The position numbers and the translations under genes were made by a program. A stretch of 18,627 bases of DNA. Origin: an uncultured Candidatus Melainabacteria bacterium (GTDB lineage Bacteria; Cyanobacteriota; Vampirovibrionia; Gastranaerophilales; Gastranaerophilaceae). Position 1 is the stretch's first letter. Every line of letters starts with the position of its first letter. A model generated the notes under the pieces. It was given only the letters and a program-made list of their open reading frames with translations. It was not told the DNA's origin and did no database searches. Location of the stretch: positions 1-18,627 of the forward strand of contig CAKUXO010000026.1 of the NCBI GenBank assembly GCA_934700385.1, read 5' to 3'. Of this stretch, positions 1 through 6,893 are shown piece by piece.

Positions 1-21
1 AGCCTTACGAGTGAAGTATGC
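1..21 (+). repeat. Dispersed repeat copy 1 (AGCCTTAC...AGTATGC)
   Basis: The first 21 bases match the core of two further copies near 8696 and 8852: AGCCTTAC, five variable bases, then AGTATGC. This copy lies in the non-coding leader before rplF, over 8 kb from the others and in the same orientation. The copies at 8685 and 8841 share GGCGAAGAATG just upstream; that part would lie left of the window here. A short hairpin (CGCA/TGCG) follows directly. Function is unknown. Confidence 0.55.
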
Positions 22-201
22 GCAGATTGCGTAGTAAAATTAGACCAAAGGTCTTAATTTTCAAGCAAGCCAGCAACTTTGACGTTTGAGAAACCGTACC
101 CGAGCAAAGCGCAAGCAAAACAAAAAAACAAACAAAACAAAGGGTTAAATCATTTTAAATGATGCGTTCCCGCTTAGACACAAAAGCAAAAGGAGAAAAA
201 A
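22..201 (+). other. Non-coding leader before rplF, with hairpins
   Basis: No gene is visible here. The stretch holds an inverted repeat at 36-61 (AAAATTAGACC and GGTCTTAATTTT around AAA), a second at 149-163 (ATCAT/ATGAT), and an A-rich run at 116-141. The first hairpin ends in only four T, so it is a weak terminator candidate; attenuation or RNA processing are alternatives. In most bacteria rpsH lies immediately upstream of rplF. Here any such gene ends outside the window, so a long spacer or an independent promoter is likely. Confidence 0.4.
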
Positions 202-741
202 ATGTCTAGAATAGGTAAATTACCAATTGCAATTCCTGATGGAGTTGAAGTAAAAATCGAAGGAAACACTTTAATCGCAAAAGGTCCTAAAGGCGAAGAA
301 AAAGTTGAATTCCCTTCTGAAATTGAAATCGTAATTTCTGAAAAAGAAGTTGCAGTTAACAGAAAAGCTGATGATAGAAAATCAAGAAGCTTACACGGAT
401 TATTCAGAACACTTGTTTCTAACGCTATTACAGGCGTTAAAACACCATTTGAGAAAAAACTTGAAATCGTTGGTGTTGGTTACCGTGCTTCAATGCAAGG
501 TAGCGCTATCAACTTAGCTTTAGGTTATTCTCACCCAATCATCATTGAACCACCAAAAGGCATTACAATTGCCGTTGAAGCAAACACAAAAATCACTGTT
601 TCAGGTTCAAACAAACAAATGGTTGGTGACGTAGCTGCAAAAATTCGTTCTAAACGTCCACCTGAAGTTTACAAAGGAAAAGGTGTTAAATATGAAGGCG
701 AATATATTGCACGTAAAGCTGGTAAAGCAGGTAAAAAATAA
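202..741 (+). CDS. rplF: 50S ribosomal protein L6
   Basis: Ribosomal protein L6 binds 23S rRNA near the factor-binding side of the large subunit. The 179-residue length is normal. The opening MSRIGKLPIAIP and the C-terminal signature (RPPEVYKGKGVKYEGE, then a basic RKAGKAGKK tail) are diagnostic, and two tandem L6 folds fit residues about 1-80 and 90-165. The ATG follows AGGAG at 191-195 with six bases between. The downstream gene is rplR, as in the canonical spc operon, but 84 bp away, a wider gap than usual for ribosomal protein genes. The long structured leader upstream suggests separate regulation from whatever precedes it. Identity is secure. Confidence 0.98.
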   Translation: MSRIGKLPIAIPDGVEVKIEGNTLIAKGPKGEEKVEFPSEIEIVISEKEVAVNRKADDRKSRSLHGLFRTLVSNAITGVKTPFEKKLEIVGVGYRASMQGSAINLALGYSHPIIIEPPKGITIAVEANTKITVSGSNKQMVGDVAAKIRSKRPPEVYKGKGVKYEGEYIARKAGKAGKK

Positions 742-779
742 TCTCGTCGCATAATTAAGTAATACATAATTGCCAATAT

Positions 780-807
780 AAATCGACTTTTTTAAAAGAC
801 CCGATTT
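780..807 (+). other. Hairpin between rplF and rplR
   Basis: AAATCG (780-785) pairs with CGATTT (802-807), and CTTT/AAAG pairs inside it. It lies just before the rplR ribosome-binding site (about 813-818). It could be a processing or translational control structure; no T-run follows that would make it a convincing terminator. Confidence 0.3.
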
Positions 808-825
808 TGGTGAAAGGAAAGAAAA

Positions 826-1188
826 ATGATTAAAACAATCAACAGAAAAGAACAAACTAGAAAAAGACACCAAAGAGTTCGTCTTAAAATTTCAGGCGAT
901 TCTCAATGGCCACGTTTAGCAGTATATCGTTCAACAAAACACATTTATGCTCAAATCATTGATGATACAAAAGGAGTAACTCTTGCTTCTTCTTCATCAA
1001 AAGTTAAAGAATTGGGCTTAAAACACGGTGGCAACATTGAAGCTGCTAAAGTTGTTGGCGCAGACGTTGCTAAAAAAGCACTTGCAAAAGGTATTGAAGG
1101 CGTTGTATTTGATAGAGGCGGCTTCTTATTCCATGGTAGAGTTGCTGCTTTAGCTGAAGCTGCTCGTGAAGCTGGTTTACAATTCTAA
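826..1188 (+). CDS. rplR: 50S ribosomal protein L18
   Basis: L18 binds 5S rRNA and helps attach it to the large subunit. The 120-residue protein has the family's basic N-terminus (about residues 1-22, rich in K and R), then RLAVYRSTKHIYAQIIDD, the K-rich helices with VVGADVAKKALAKGI, and the conserved ending FDRGGFLFHGRVAALAEAAR followed by EAGLQF. AAGGAAAG just before the ATG serves as ribosome-binding site. Normally rpsE follows within a few bases. Here a strong terminator begins 19 bases after the stop and the next gene is on the other strand, so the operon ends at rplR. Identity is secure. Confidence 0.98.
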   Translation: MIKTINRKEQTRKRHQRVRLKISGDSQWPRLAVYRSTKHIYAQIIDDTKGVTLASSSSKVKELGLKHGGNIEAAKVVGADVAKKALAKGIEGVVFDRGGFLFHGRVAALAEAAREAGLQF

Positions 1189-1206
1189 TTTAGAATTTAA
1201 TAAATC

Positions 1207-1237
1207 AAAACCGCCATTTAAAGTGGCGGTTTTTTTA
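1207..1237 (+). terminator. Intrinsic terminator after rplR
   Basis: AAAACCGCCA (1207-1216) pairs with TGGCGGTTTT (1224-1233) around a seven-base loop, and the T-run continues to 1236. It ends the rplF-rplR transcript. Read from the other strand the stem is followed by four T, so it may also stop the converging gene that ends at 1240. Confidence 0.9.
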
Positions 1238-1239
1238 TT

Positions 1240-1983
1240 TTAACTTGATTTTCTTGAATTATATTGAATTAAAAGATTTTTTCTTCTTTGAGTATCCTCG
1301 TCAAAGTTTTCAACCTTCCAGCCTAATTTTTCAATATCTTCTTTTGAAATTTCTTTCTTTAAGCTGTTAACCCTTCTTAAAATATCATCCTTTTTAAAAC
1401 CATTTTCTCTAAAATGACCATACATTAAAGGCGGTTCTAGGGTTGTCGAAGGATTAAAAACATAATTAATAGCAAGCGCTATATCTGTTCTATGAAGTCC
1501 TTGAGCGCAAGCAATATAAGTATTTCCAGAGTTTAATGCGTCAAAAAGTTCAGGCATATTAAGGATTATATCTCTATCTCTTGTTTCACAAGAATCAATT
1601 GGAATATGATGATATTTAATTCCCGCATTTTCGCACATATCTTCATATCGTTTATTAACATACTTATCTCTTAAATCAACAACATTTTCAATTCCATAAT
1701 TTTTAACAACAGGGATAAATTTTCGATTTTTCTTTGAAGAAAGAGTTTCACCTCGAACACAATTGTTTTGAATTACGTGAATATTTGGAACTTTTAATTG
1801 CTCAATTTCTTCACTGCAGAGCTTTTTAGATTGCCCGAAGCTAATTTGAGATTTTTTATAGTTAGCAAGCAAGTTCAAAGAACTAAAACTTGGCTTTTGA
1901 ATTTGATTACGGTTTTTGGTGATAGTTTTAGCTTTTGGCAATATTTTTATTTGAGAAATAAGAGGTTTTTGACAAACTTTCAA
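1240..1983 (-). CDS. Protein tyrosine/dual-specificity phosphatase-like protein
   Basis: The 247-residue protein carries a cysteine phosphatase signature, CAQGLHRT (Cys159, Arg165), fitting C-x2-G-x2-R-[ST]. Before it comes YGIENVVDLR and the GIKYHHIPID strand typical of dual-specificity phosphatases; an Asp in IPIDS is a candidate general acid. This fold removes phosphate from Tyr, Ser or Thr, or from lipids; the substrate is not deducible. Residues 1-70 look disordered, rich in K, Q, N and S, and contain ISFGQ. There is no signal peptide or membrane segment. The start is TTG, since no earlier ATG exists in frame and AAGGA lies nine bases upstream; the next Met is inside the catalytic domain. 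A TATAAT lies at 2029-2034. The next gene upstream (2065-3099) encodes a paralogue. Confidence 0.75.
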   Translation of the reverse strand: MKVCQKPLISQIKILPKAKTITKNRNQIQKPSFSSLNLLANYKKSQISFGQSKKLCSEEIEQLKVPNIHVIQNNCVRGETLSSKKNRKFIPVVKNYGIENVVDLRDKYVNKRYEDMCENAGIKYHHIPIDSCETRDRDIILNMPELFDALNSGNTYIACAQGLHRTDIALAINYVFNPSTTLEPPLMYGHFRENGFKKDDILRRVNSLKKEISKEDIEKLGWKVENFDEDTQRRKNLLIQYNSRKSS

Positions 1984-2064
1984 TTTTACTTTTCCTTATT
2001 ATTTTATTTAAATTGAATTTTGAATTTAATTATACAAAACTCAAGAAAAATAAATTTTGCTAAT

Positions 2065-3099
2065 TTAATTTACAGATAATGAATTTAATAAATTGTTCAT
2101 TCTTTCCATGGCACTTGGCGCAAATTCAGAATATGAATTCCAGCCCCAATCATAAACAACTTCAGGATTTTCATTAACTAATTTAAAAATCTTAGAAACG
2201 TTATTTTTAACAGAAATTCTTGAACTTCTAACAGTGCCGAAATATAACTCCGGAGTATTTTGCGCTTCAGAATTGAAAATATAATTAATTGCAACCGCAA
2301 GGTCTGTTCTTGCTTCGCCGTTAGCGCAACCAATGTAATAACTTCCTGAATTAATAGCGTCAAACATTGTGGTTATATCATTTAACTTATCTTTGCTCCA
2401 TTTTCCATCTTCAATTGGAATATTGACATAATTCATATCAAGATCATCCATTAGTTTACGTGCTAATGGTGCACATTCACCTTTAGCTCTTAAATCAATT
2501 ATTGTGTTAATTCCATTCTTTTTGATTTGTTCTAATCTGAATTTAGTTCCTTTTTTGTTTTTAACAGACAAAGGAGTTTTTCCTCTTACGCCGTCAAAAT
2601 CAGGCATATCTCGAAGATTTTCAAGTAAATATTGATATTTATTAGTTTTGTTATTAAATTTTGCAACTCCAAGATTGTAATATTGACTAGTTGGAGAAAG
2701 TTGCGCCAATTGAACAGGATGATTATTATCTAATTTTTTAATAATATAAGAATCATCAGCTAAACAAGCTCTTGTTAAAATTCTTGTTCTTAAATCTTCA
2801 CGAACAGTTTTCCCTGAAAGATTATCCGCACAATATACGCCAGAGTCAAAACCAAAAATTCTATCATCAACATAAGAATTGTTTGCTTCTTTATCTTCTT
2901 TAAAGCGTTTTTCAAGTTCATCATCTTTTTCTTTCATCCCAAAAGTTAAAGAATTAAGCGCAGCAAGCCCCTCAAGAGATGAAAGCAATTTTTCATTTTG
3001 AGAATTAATATTTTGAGTTTTTGGACTTTGCTTTTTTATTTCCGACGATGACTTTGGACTATTCAAAGCGCCAATTGAAGTTATTTTGTTGATTGGCAT
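2065..3099 (-). CDS. Second phosphatase-like protein, paralogue of its neighbour
   Basis: The 344-residue protein has the same module as the 1240-1983 gene: NGINTIIDLR, DMNYVNIPIED, then the P-loop CANGEART with Cys258 and Arg264, and a matching downstream helix (TDLAVAINYIFN against TDIALAINYVFN). Residues 1-60 are low-complexity and Ser/Lys/Gln-rich and contain LTFGM, matching the neighbour's ISFGQ. Residues 60-170 form an extra segment absent from the neighbour and not recognised. No signal peptide is seen. AGGAA lies five bases before the ATG. The 81-bp gap to the next gene suggests an old tandem duplication with separate start signals. A cysteine phosphatase is likely; the substrate is unknown. 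Confidence 0.72.
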   Translation of the reverse strand: MPINKITSIGALNSPKSSSEIKKQSPKTQNINSQNEKLLSSLEGLAALNSLTFGMKEKDDELEKRFKEDKEANNSYVDDRIFGFDSGVYCADNLSGKTVREDLRTRILTRACLADDSYIIKKLDNNHPVQLAQLSPTSQYYNLGVAKFNNKTNKYQYLLENLRDMPDFDGVRGKTPLSVKNKKGTKFRLEQIKKNGINTIIDLRAKGECAPLARKLMDDLDMNYVNIPIEDGKWSKDKLNDITTMFDAINSGSYYIGCANGEARTDLAVAINYIFNSEAQNTPELYFGTVRSSRISVKNNVSKIFKLVNENPEVVYDWGWNSYSEFAPSAMERMNNLLNSLSVN

Positions 3100-3232
3100 A
3101 AAAATTCCTAGCTATTAGACTCATTATTTTAAAACATGCTGAAAGAAAAAATTGACTTATTATTAAGAAAATTTAAAAGTTTCGCGCATGCTATTATATC
3201 ACAAGCCAAAGCTAATAGCAAAGTTTTTAAAC

Positions 3233-3260
3233 AAAAAAATACGCCCTTTTGAGGCGTATT
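3233..3260 (-). terminator. Intrinsic terminator of the EF-hand gene
   Basis: AATACGCC (3238-3245) pairs with GGCGTATT (3253-3260). Read on the minus strand the stem is followed by at least seven T (the A-run at 3233-3239). It lies 19 bases past the stop of the 3280-3930 gene. Confidence 0.88.
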
Positions 3261-3279
3261 ATATATAATGTTAAATTGT

Positions 3280-3930
3280 TTAGTTGTTTTCTTGAATTGC
3301 TTTTAAAAATTGACTTGTTAAAGTTTCAAGTTGATCTTTATCTGAAAAATTATCAATTAAAAACGGAATAAGCTCAGACGCATCATCTACACTAAATTGT
3401 CCGTCTTTATAATTATCACCATAATCAAGTACCCCATCAGAATCAACATTTAGCTTATCCATATTTTCATAAAATCTAGATAAATCATCAGCGCTTAAGC
3501 TGCCATCAGAATCTTTATCGCCCATTTGTTGGTCAATTATATCATAAGTTAAATATGCCATAGCCATAGTTTCAGCTTTTTCTTCATCTGTGGCGTTTTC
3601 GCCAAGGTCATATACTTCTCTTGCTAAATATTCAGTTTTTGAAACTTTACCGTCGCCATCAGTATCTAAAAGTTTCAAGTCACCTTCGCCTAAAGTTTTT
3701 AATTGTTCATTATAATCTTTTTCATCAGTTGCGTCTTTACCATCCATAAAATTAAAATTTGAACCAATTTCTTCTTTTTTATTTTCATAATCGAATAAAA
3801 CTTGGTTTTGTTCATCTTCTGTTTTTGCATTATCAAGATTTTGTTGGGCTTCTTGCATATTATTTGAATGCGCATCTCTCCATTGAATCATTTGATTATA
3901 AACTGATGATTGTTGATTATTAATACTCAT
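3280..3930 (-). CDS. EF-hand calcium-binding protein, four loops
   Basis: This 216-residue acidic protein has four EF-hand-type 12-residue loops. Loop 1 is canonical: D89-T-D91-G-D93-G, ending at E100. Loop 2 starts at D138 (DKDSDG) and ends at D149. Loop 3 starts at N161 (NVDSDG) and ends at D172. Loop 4 starts at D172 (DNYKDG) and ends at D183, directly continuing loop 3. Such loops bind Ca2+; Asp rather than Glu at the last position of three loops may lower affinity or favour Mg2+. Residues 1-60 are predicted helical, rich in Q, N and E. There is no signal peptide, so a cytoplasmic location or a non-Sec export route is likely. AGGAGAG sits five bases before the ATG. It is monocistronic, with its own terminator. 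The physiological role is unknown. Confidence 0.75.
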   Translation of the reverse strand: MSINNQQSSVYNQMIQWRDAHSNNMQEAQQNLDNAKTEDEQNQVLFDYENKKEEIGSNFNFMDGKDATDEKDYNEQLKTLGEGDLKLLDTDGDGKVSKTEYLAREVYDLGENATDEEKAETMAMAYLTYDIIDQQMGDKDSDGSLSADDLSRFYENMDKLNVDSDGVLDYGDNYKDGQFSVDDASELIPFLIDNFSDKDQLETLTSQFLKAIQENN

Positions 3931-4045
3931 TATACTCTCCTTAAACTTGTATCGTATTTACTAATATATAAAGTTTATATAGTTTTAAAAATTGATAAAT
4001 TTTTAGGAAATATTAAGATTTATTAATGAATTTTATAAAAAAAGG

Positions 4046-4078
4046 CAAAAAATAACCCCGCAAAGTTGCGAGGTTATT
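4046..4078 (-). terminator. Intrinsic terminator of the HEAT-repeat gene
   Basis: AATAACC (4051-4057) pairs with GGTTATT (4072-4078), with an inner CGCAA/TTGCG stem. On the minus strand a T-run follows (A-run at 4047-4052). It lies about 25 bases past the stop at 4103. Confidence 0.88.
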
Positions 4079-4102
4079 GATTTATAGAGTTTAAATTAGA
4101 TA

Positions 4103-4957
4103 TTAAAAGAAACTTGGTTTTTTAACATTTTGAGCGCCTTGCATAGCTTCCCAATTAGCAGCCATGATTTTTTTGAAAGATTTAAGCGCTGTATCTTCAA
4201 GTTCACCCAGTTCTTCAGCATTAATAATTAATTCTCTTAATGGTAATAAAGCTCTTTGATCTCTTAAAACACCAAGAGCAGCTGCAGCACCCGCACGAAC
4301 TAAATCGTTTTCTTTATCGTTTTTCATAACTTCAATTAAAGCAGGAACAGCTTTTTTATCATTTAATTTGCCTAAAGAAGTAACGGCATAAATTCTAACG
4401 TTAACCCATTCATCTTTTAACATATTGATAATTTTTTCAACACATTTTGGGTTACCAATTTCGCCAAGAGCACGAGTTGCATCACAACGAACGTTAACTT
4501 TTTCATGGTCTAAAGATTGAATTAAAGCATCTGTTGCAACATCCCCGATTTCAATTAATGCTTCTGTAGCAGTAATACAAACTTGAGGGTTTTCATCGTT
4601 TAAGGCTTCAACAAGTGGTTCAACAACAATGTCACCACCAAGACGGCCAAGAGCACGAGCAGCACGAACACGAACATCAACGTTTCTATCTTCTCTTAAA
4701 GATTCGATTAATGGAACAGTAGCGGTAACATCGCCAAGTTCACCAAGAGCACGTGCAGCATATAAACGAACAGAGCCGTTTTTATCATTTTTTAATACAT
4801 CAATCAAAGGTTCAACAGCAGAAAAGTCGCCCATTTCGCCTAAAATTCTAGCGGCGTTATATCTAACTTTTTCAGAATTAGAAGTTCTTAAATCATTAAC
4901 CAATTCTTCGAAAGATTTTTTTACAGACTTTTTTCTATTGTTCACACTAATTGTCAT
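4103..4957 (-). CDS. HEAT-repeat (PBS-lyase-like) protein
   Basis: The protein is about 284 residues and consists almost wholly of seven tandem 30-33-residue HEAT-like repeats. Each has the pattern VRxxAAxALGxLGD, then AxxPLIxxL, as in PBS-lyase HEAT repeats. Such repeats form a curved helical scaffold for binding other proteins; in phycobilisome-making cyanobacteria relatives act as chromophore lyases, but nothing here implies that activity. A longer frame opens at 4975, yet GGAGG (4963-4967) lies inside it and ideally spaced before the ATG at 4957, so the shorter start is preferred. The first 20 residues are basic (NNRKKSVKKSF). No membrane or signal segment is seen. The partner is unknown. 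Confidence 0.85.
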   Translation of the reverse strand: MTISVNNRKKSVKKSFEELVNDLRTSNSEKVRYNAARILGEMGDFSAVEPLIDVLKNDKNGSVRLYAARALGELGDVTATVPLIESLREDRNVDVRVRAARALGRLGGDIVVEPLVEALNDENPQVCITATEALIEIGDVATDALIQSLDHEKVNVRCDATRALGEIGNPKCVEKIINMLKDEWVNVRIYAVTSLGKLNDKKAVPALIEVMKNDKENDLVRAGAAAALGVLRDQRALLPLRELIINAEELGELEDTALKSFKKIMAANWEAMQGAQNVKKPSFF

Positions 4958-4975
4958 TGTTTCCTCCAATAACAT

Positions 4976-5328
4976 TTACACTATTATCACTACTTATATA
5001 TAAAAACTTTTTATTTTAAAAAATTGCCTATTAAATTCATTAAGTTTAATTTTTGTTAAGTTGTCTTCTTATTTATAAAATATAATCTATTGTTTTATTG
5101 TTCTTTGCACACTTGCTTTGTTATATTAGCATTTTTATCAAGGTTTGTCTTACATTATTTGATTTAGATGGCACTTTTGGATAATTATTTTTTTAAATAT
5201 ACTGAACATTAGCCTATATTCTAAATGTATATTGTAATATTTCTTAACAAAAAATGACACTTTTCATATCTTTGTGCATAATTGAAATTTTTTACATGGA
5301 CTTTTTGATAAAAATCTTTAAAAAAGAA
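4976..5328. other. AT-rich stretch without a recognisable gene
   Basis: About 350 bp of very AT-rich sequence separates the HEAT-repeat gene from the regulator gene. It must hold the promoter of the HEAT-repeat gene (leftward). I see TATAAT-like strings but no convincing -35/-10 pair. No structured RNA, terminator or supported small gene was found. Confidence 0.5.
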
Positions 5329-5583
5329 TTAATTTTCTTCAAAAGAATAGTTAAAATTTAAGTTTTTTAAAAGTTCATCAATTTTAATATCGAGCATAGC
5401 TGAAATTTGAATTAAAGTGCTGAATTTAACATCTACAAGTGCGTTTTCAACTCTTGACCATGTGGCACTTGTAACATTTCCTTTTGAAAAAACAAATTTA
5501 TTTAGCGAATTAGATTTTTGTAATCTGAGTTCTTTTATTCTTTTAGCAAGGATTTTCAGATTTTGGGATTTCAACTGTTGCAT
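5329..5583 (-). CDS. XRE-family HTH transcriptional regulator
   Basis: A small DNA-binding protein of about 84 residues. It has one Cro/CI-type helix-turn-helix: LAKRIKELRLQK (helix 1), a turn with SLNKFVFSKG, ATWSRVENA as recognition helix, then VKFSTLIQISAMLDIKIDELL, the usual XRE ending. The start is uncertain. The frame stays open to a GTG at 5646, with further ATGs at 5628 and 5619, and no candidate has a Shine-Dalgarno. I prefer ATG 5583 because it puts the domain at the expected distance from the N-terminus and leaves the 5618-5633 inverted repeat outside the gene. It is divergent from the pilin-like gene starting 74 bp away and may control it or itself. Confidence 0.78.
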   Translation of the reverse strand: MQQLKSQNLKILAKRIKELRLQKSNSLNKFVFSKGNVTSATWSRVENALVDVKFSTLIQISAMLDIKIDELLKNLNFNYSFEEN

Positions 5584-5617
5584 ATATGTAATATTAATGC
5601 TATTATTTTGTAAAATC

Positions 5618-5633
5618 ATTACACGCATGTAAT
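5618..5633. promoter_or_regulatory. Possible operator between regulator and pilin genes
   Basis: A 16-base inverted repeat, ATTAC-6-GTAAT, sits in the divergent promoter region 25 bases before the pilin-like start. Its size suits a dimeric XRE repressor. It is a candidate site by position and symmetry only. Confidence 0.35.
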
Positions 5634-5657
5634 AAATAATTAACACAAGGGATAACT

Positions 5658-6695
5658 ATGAAAAAGAAAAATTTTAGGGGCTTTTTTGCCTTTTCAATGA
5701 TTGAATTATTAATCGCTATTATTATCATTTCATTGTTAACAAGTGCACTAGCGCCAATTGTTACAAGAAAATTAACTAAACAAAGTGTCAGCGTTGGTTC
5801 ATCAAGCAATATAACAAGCAACTGTTCAGAAGCATTTTCATCAGATTGCACCTTTTGCGAGGGTAATATTAAATGTTATGTTTGCGCTAAAATTTGTAAA
5901 AATGGCGAATTTAAAAATACAGACACTTGCACCTGTAAACCCTGCAGCGAGCTTGATGAAAACTGTTCACTTTGTGAAGAATATAAAGGATGTTCATTTT
6001 GTAAAGATAGATATTATTTAGAAAATAACAATTGCATAATTTGCCCTGTTGGATATCAATGTAAAAATAACAACAAAACTGTTTGCCCAGATGGGAAATA
6101 TTCTAACAAAGGTTCAAGCTCTTGCACTAACTGCGAGGCAGGTTACGCTTGTAAAAACGGAAATAAAACATATTGCCAAGAAGGCTCATATTCCCTATCG
6201 GGCGCAAGTGAATGCACCGCCTGTCCAAGCGGTTATTATTGTTCAGGTGGCTCAAATAAAGTTTCTTGCCCAAGTAATTGTCTTACTTGTTCAAGCGCAA
6301 GCACTTGTACAAACTGTCAATCTGGTTACGATCTTTCAAATGGAAGTTGTAAAGCTCGAGGACCAGCGCATTGTATAGAATCAACAAGTTCAGGCGCCTG
6401 CACAAATTGCGAATATGGTTATGATTTAGAGTATGGAAATTGTTTTTTACCTTGTCCAAGCGGATATGTACCTTGGGGTCAAGGTAGTGATACTAGAAGT
6501 TGCGCAGTTCCGGGCACTTACACAGGTTACATAAGACCTAACAGCAATAGCTATTGGCCCGATTATTGTTGCGTATCAGTTCCATCCTGCACAATATATG
6601 CAAGCGGAGAAATAACTTTTACCACTACCGGCCTTGACACATTTGGCAATGGAGTGACATACAACTCAACCGATTGCACGGTCACGATTAACTAA
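5658..6695 (+). CDS. Cys-rich type IV pilin-like (prepilin) protein
   Basis: The 345-residue protein starts with a prepilin leader: basic residues 1-7, then a processing site at A11/F12 with Glu at position +5 (E16) and a hydrophobic helix (IELLIAIIIISLLTSALAP). That directs cleavage and methylation by prepilin peptidase and membrane-anchored assembly into a type IV pilus or pseudopilus. After residue 50 comes an unusual region with 40 cysteines in repeated CxxC, GYxC and CPxGYxC units, resembling growth-factor-receptor/GCC2-GCC3-like repeats, then a Cys-poor tail (last 40 residues) ending in TVTIN. AAGGGA precedes the ATG. An XRE regulator diverges upstream and a strong terminator follows. 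The exported Cys-rich part could be an adhesin tip, a disulfide-rich rod or a metal binder. The prepilin call is firm; the role is not. Confidence 0.85.
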   Translation: MKKKNFRGFFAFSMIELLIAIIIISLLTSALAPIVTRKLTKQSVSVGSSSNITSNCSEAFSSDCTFCEGNIKCYVCAKICKNGEFKNTDTCTCKPCSELDENCSLCEEYKGCSFCKDRYYLENNNCIICPVGYQCKNNNKTVCPDGKYSNKGSSSCTNCEAGYACKNGNKTYCQEGSYSLSGASECTACPSGYYCSGGSNKVSCPSNCLTCSSASTCTNCQSGYDLSNGSCKARGPAHCIESTSSGACTNCEYGYDLEYGNCFLPCPSGYVPWGQGSDTRSCAVPGTYTGYIRPNSNSYWPDYCCVSVPSCTIYASGEITFTTTGLDTFGNGVTYNSTDCTVTIN

Positions 6696-6740
6696 TCAAA
6701 ATCTTCATGTTATTTTTGTGTATTGTATGTTAATACAATT

Positions 6741-6769
6741 CCATGGGGACTCAACCCCATGGTTTTTTT
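6741..6769 (+). terminator. Strong intrinsic terminator after the pilin-like gene
   Basis: CCATGGGG (6741-6748) pairs perfectly with CCCCATGG (6755-6762) around six bases, followed by seven T. Confidence 0.93.
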
Positions 6770-6867
6770 AAAATATTACCCAAGTGGCTAATTGTTTTAA
6801 ACATCATAACAAGGTTTAATATAATTAATCTTTTTCATACTTCCAGCTATTCTTAATTCCAGACAGT

Positions 6868-6891
6868 GACCCCTCACGGGGTCTTTTTTTT
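6868..6891 (+). terminator. Second intrinsic terminator, transcript unassigned
   Basis: GACCCC (6868-6873) pairs with GGGGTC (6878-6883) over a TCAC loop, followed by eight T. No gene lies between it and the previous terminator. A TATAAT at 6820-6825 could start a transcript of about 55-60 nt ending here. Alternatively the terminator belonged to a gene now lost, because a truncated reading frame begins immediately after it. Confidence 0.85.
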
Positions 6892-6893
6892 AA

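Noticed and set aside
607..873. Minus-strand frame over rplF/rplR
   Set aside because: It is the antisense of two certain ribosomal genes and has a composition typical of a shadow frame.
4103..4957. HEAT-repeat protein as a phycobilisome lyase
   Set aside because: Only the repeat type matches; no phycobiliprotein or photosynthesis gene is in the window, so a specific lyase role cannot be supported.
4629..5003. Plus-strand frame opposite the HEAT-repeat gene
   Set aside because: Its repetitive Ser/Arg/Ala text mirrors the HEAT repeats on the other strand; no ribosome-binding site.
6049..6378. Alternative frame inside the pilin-like gene
   Set aside because: The low-complexity Ala/Gln/Val text comes from reading the Cys repeats out of phase.
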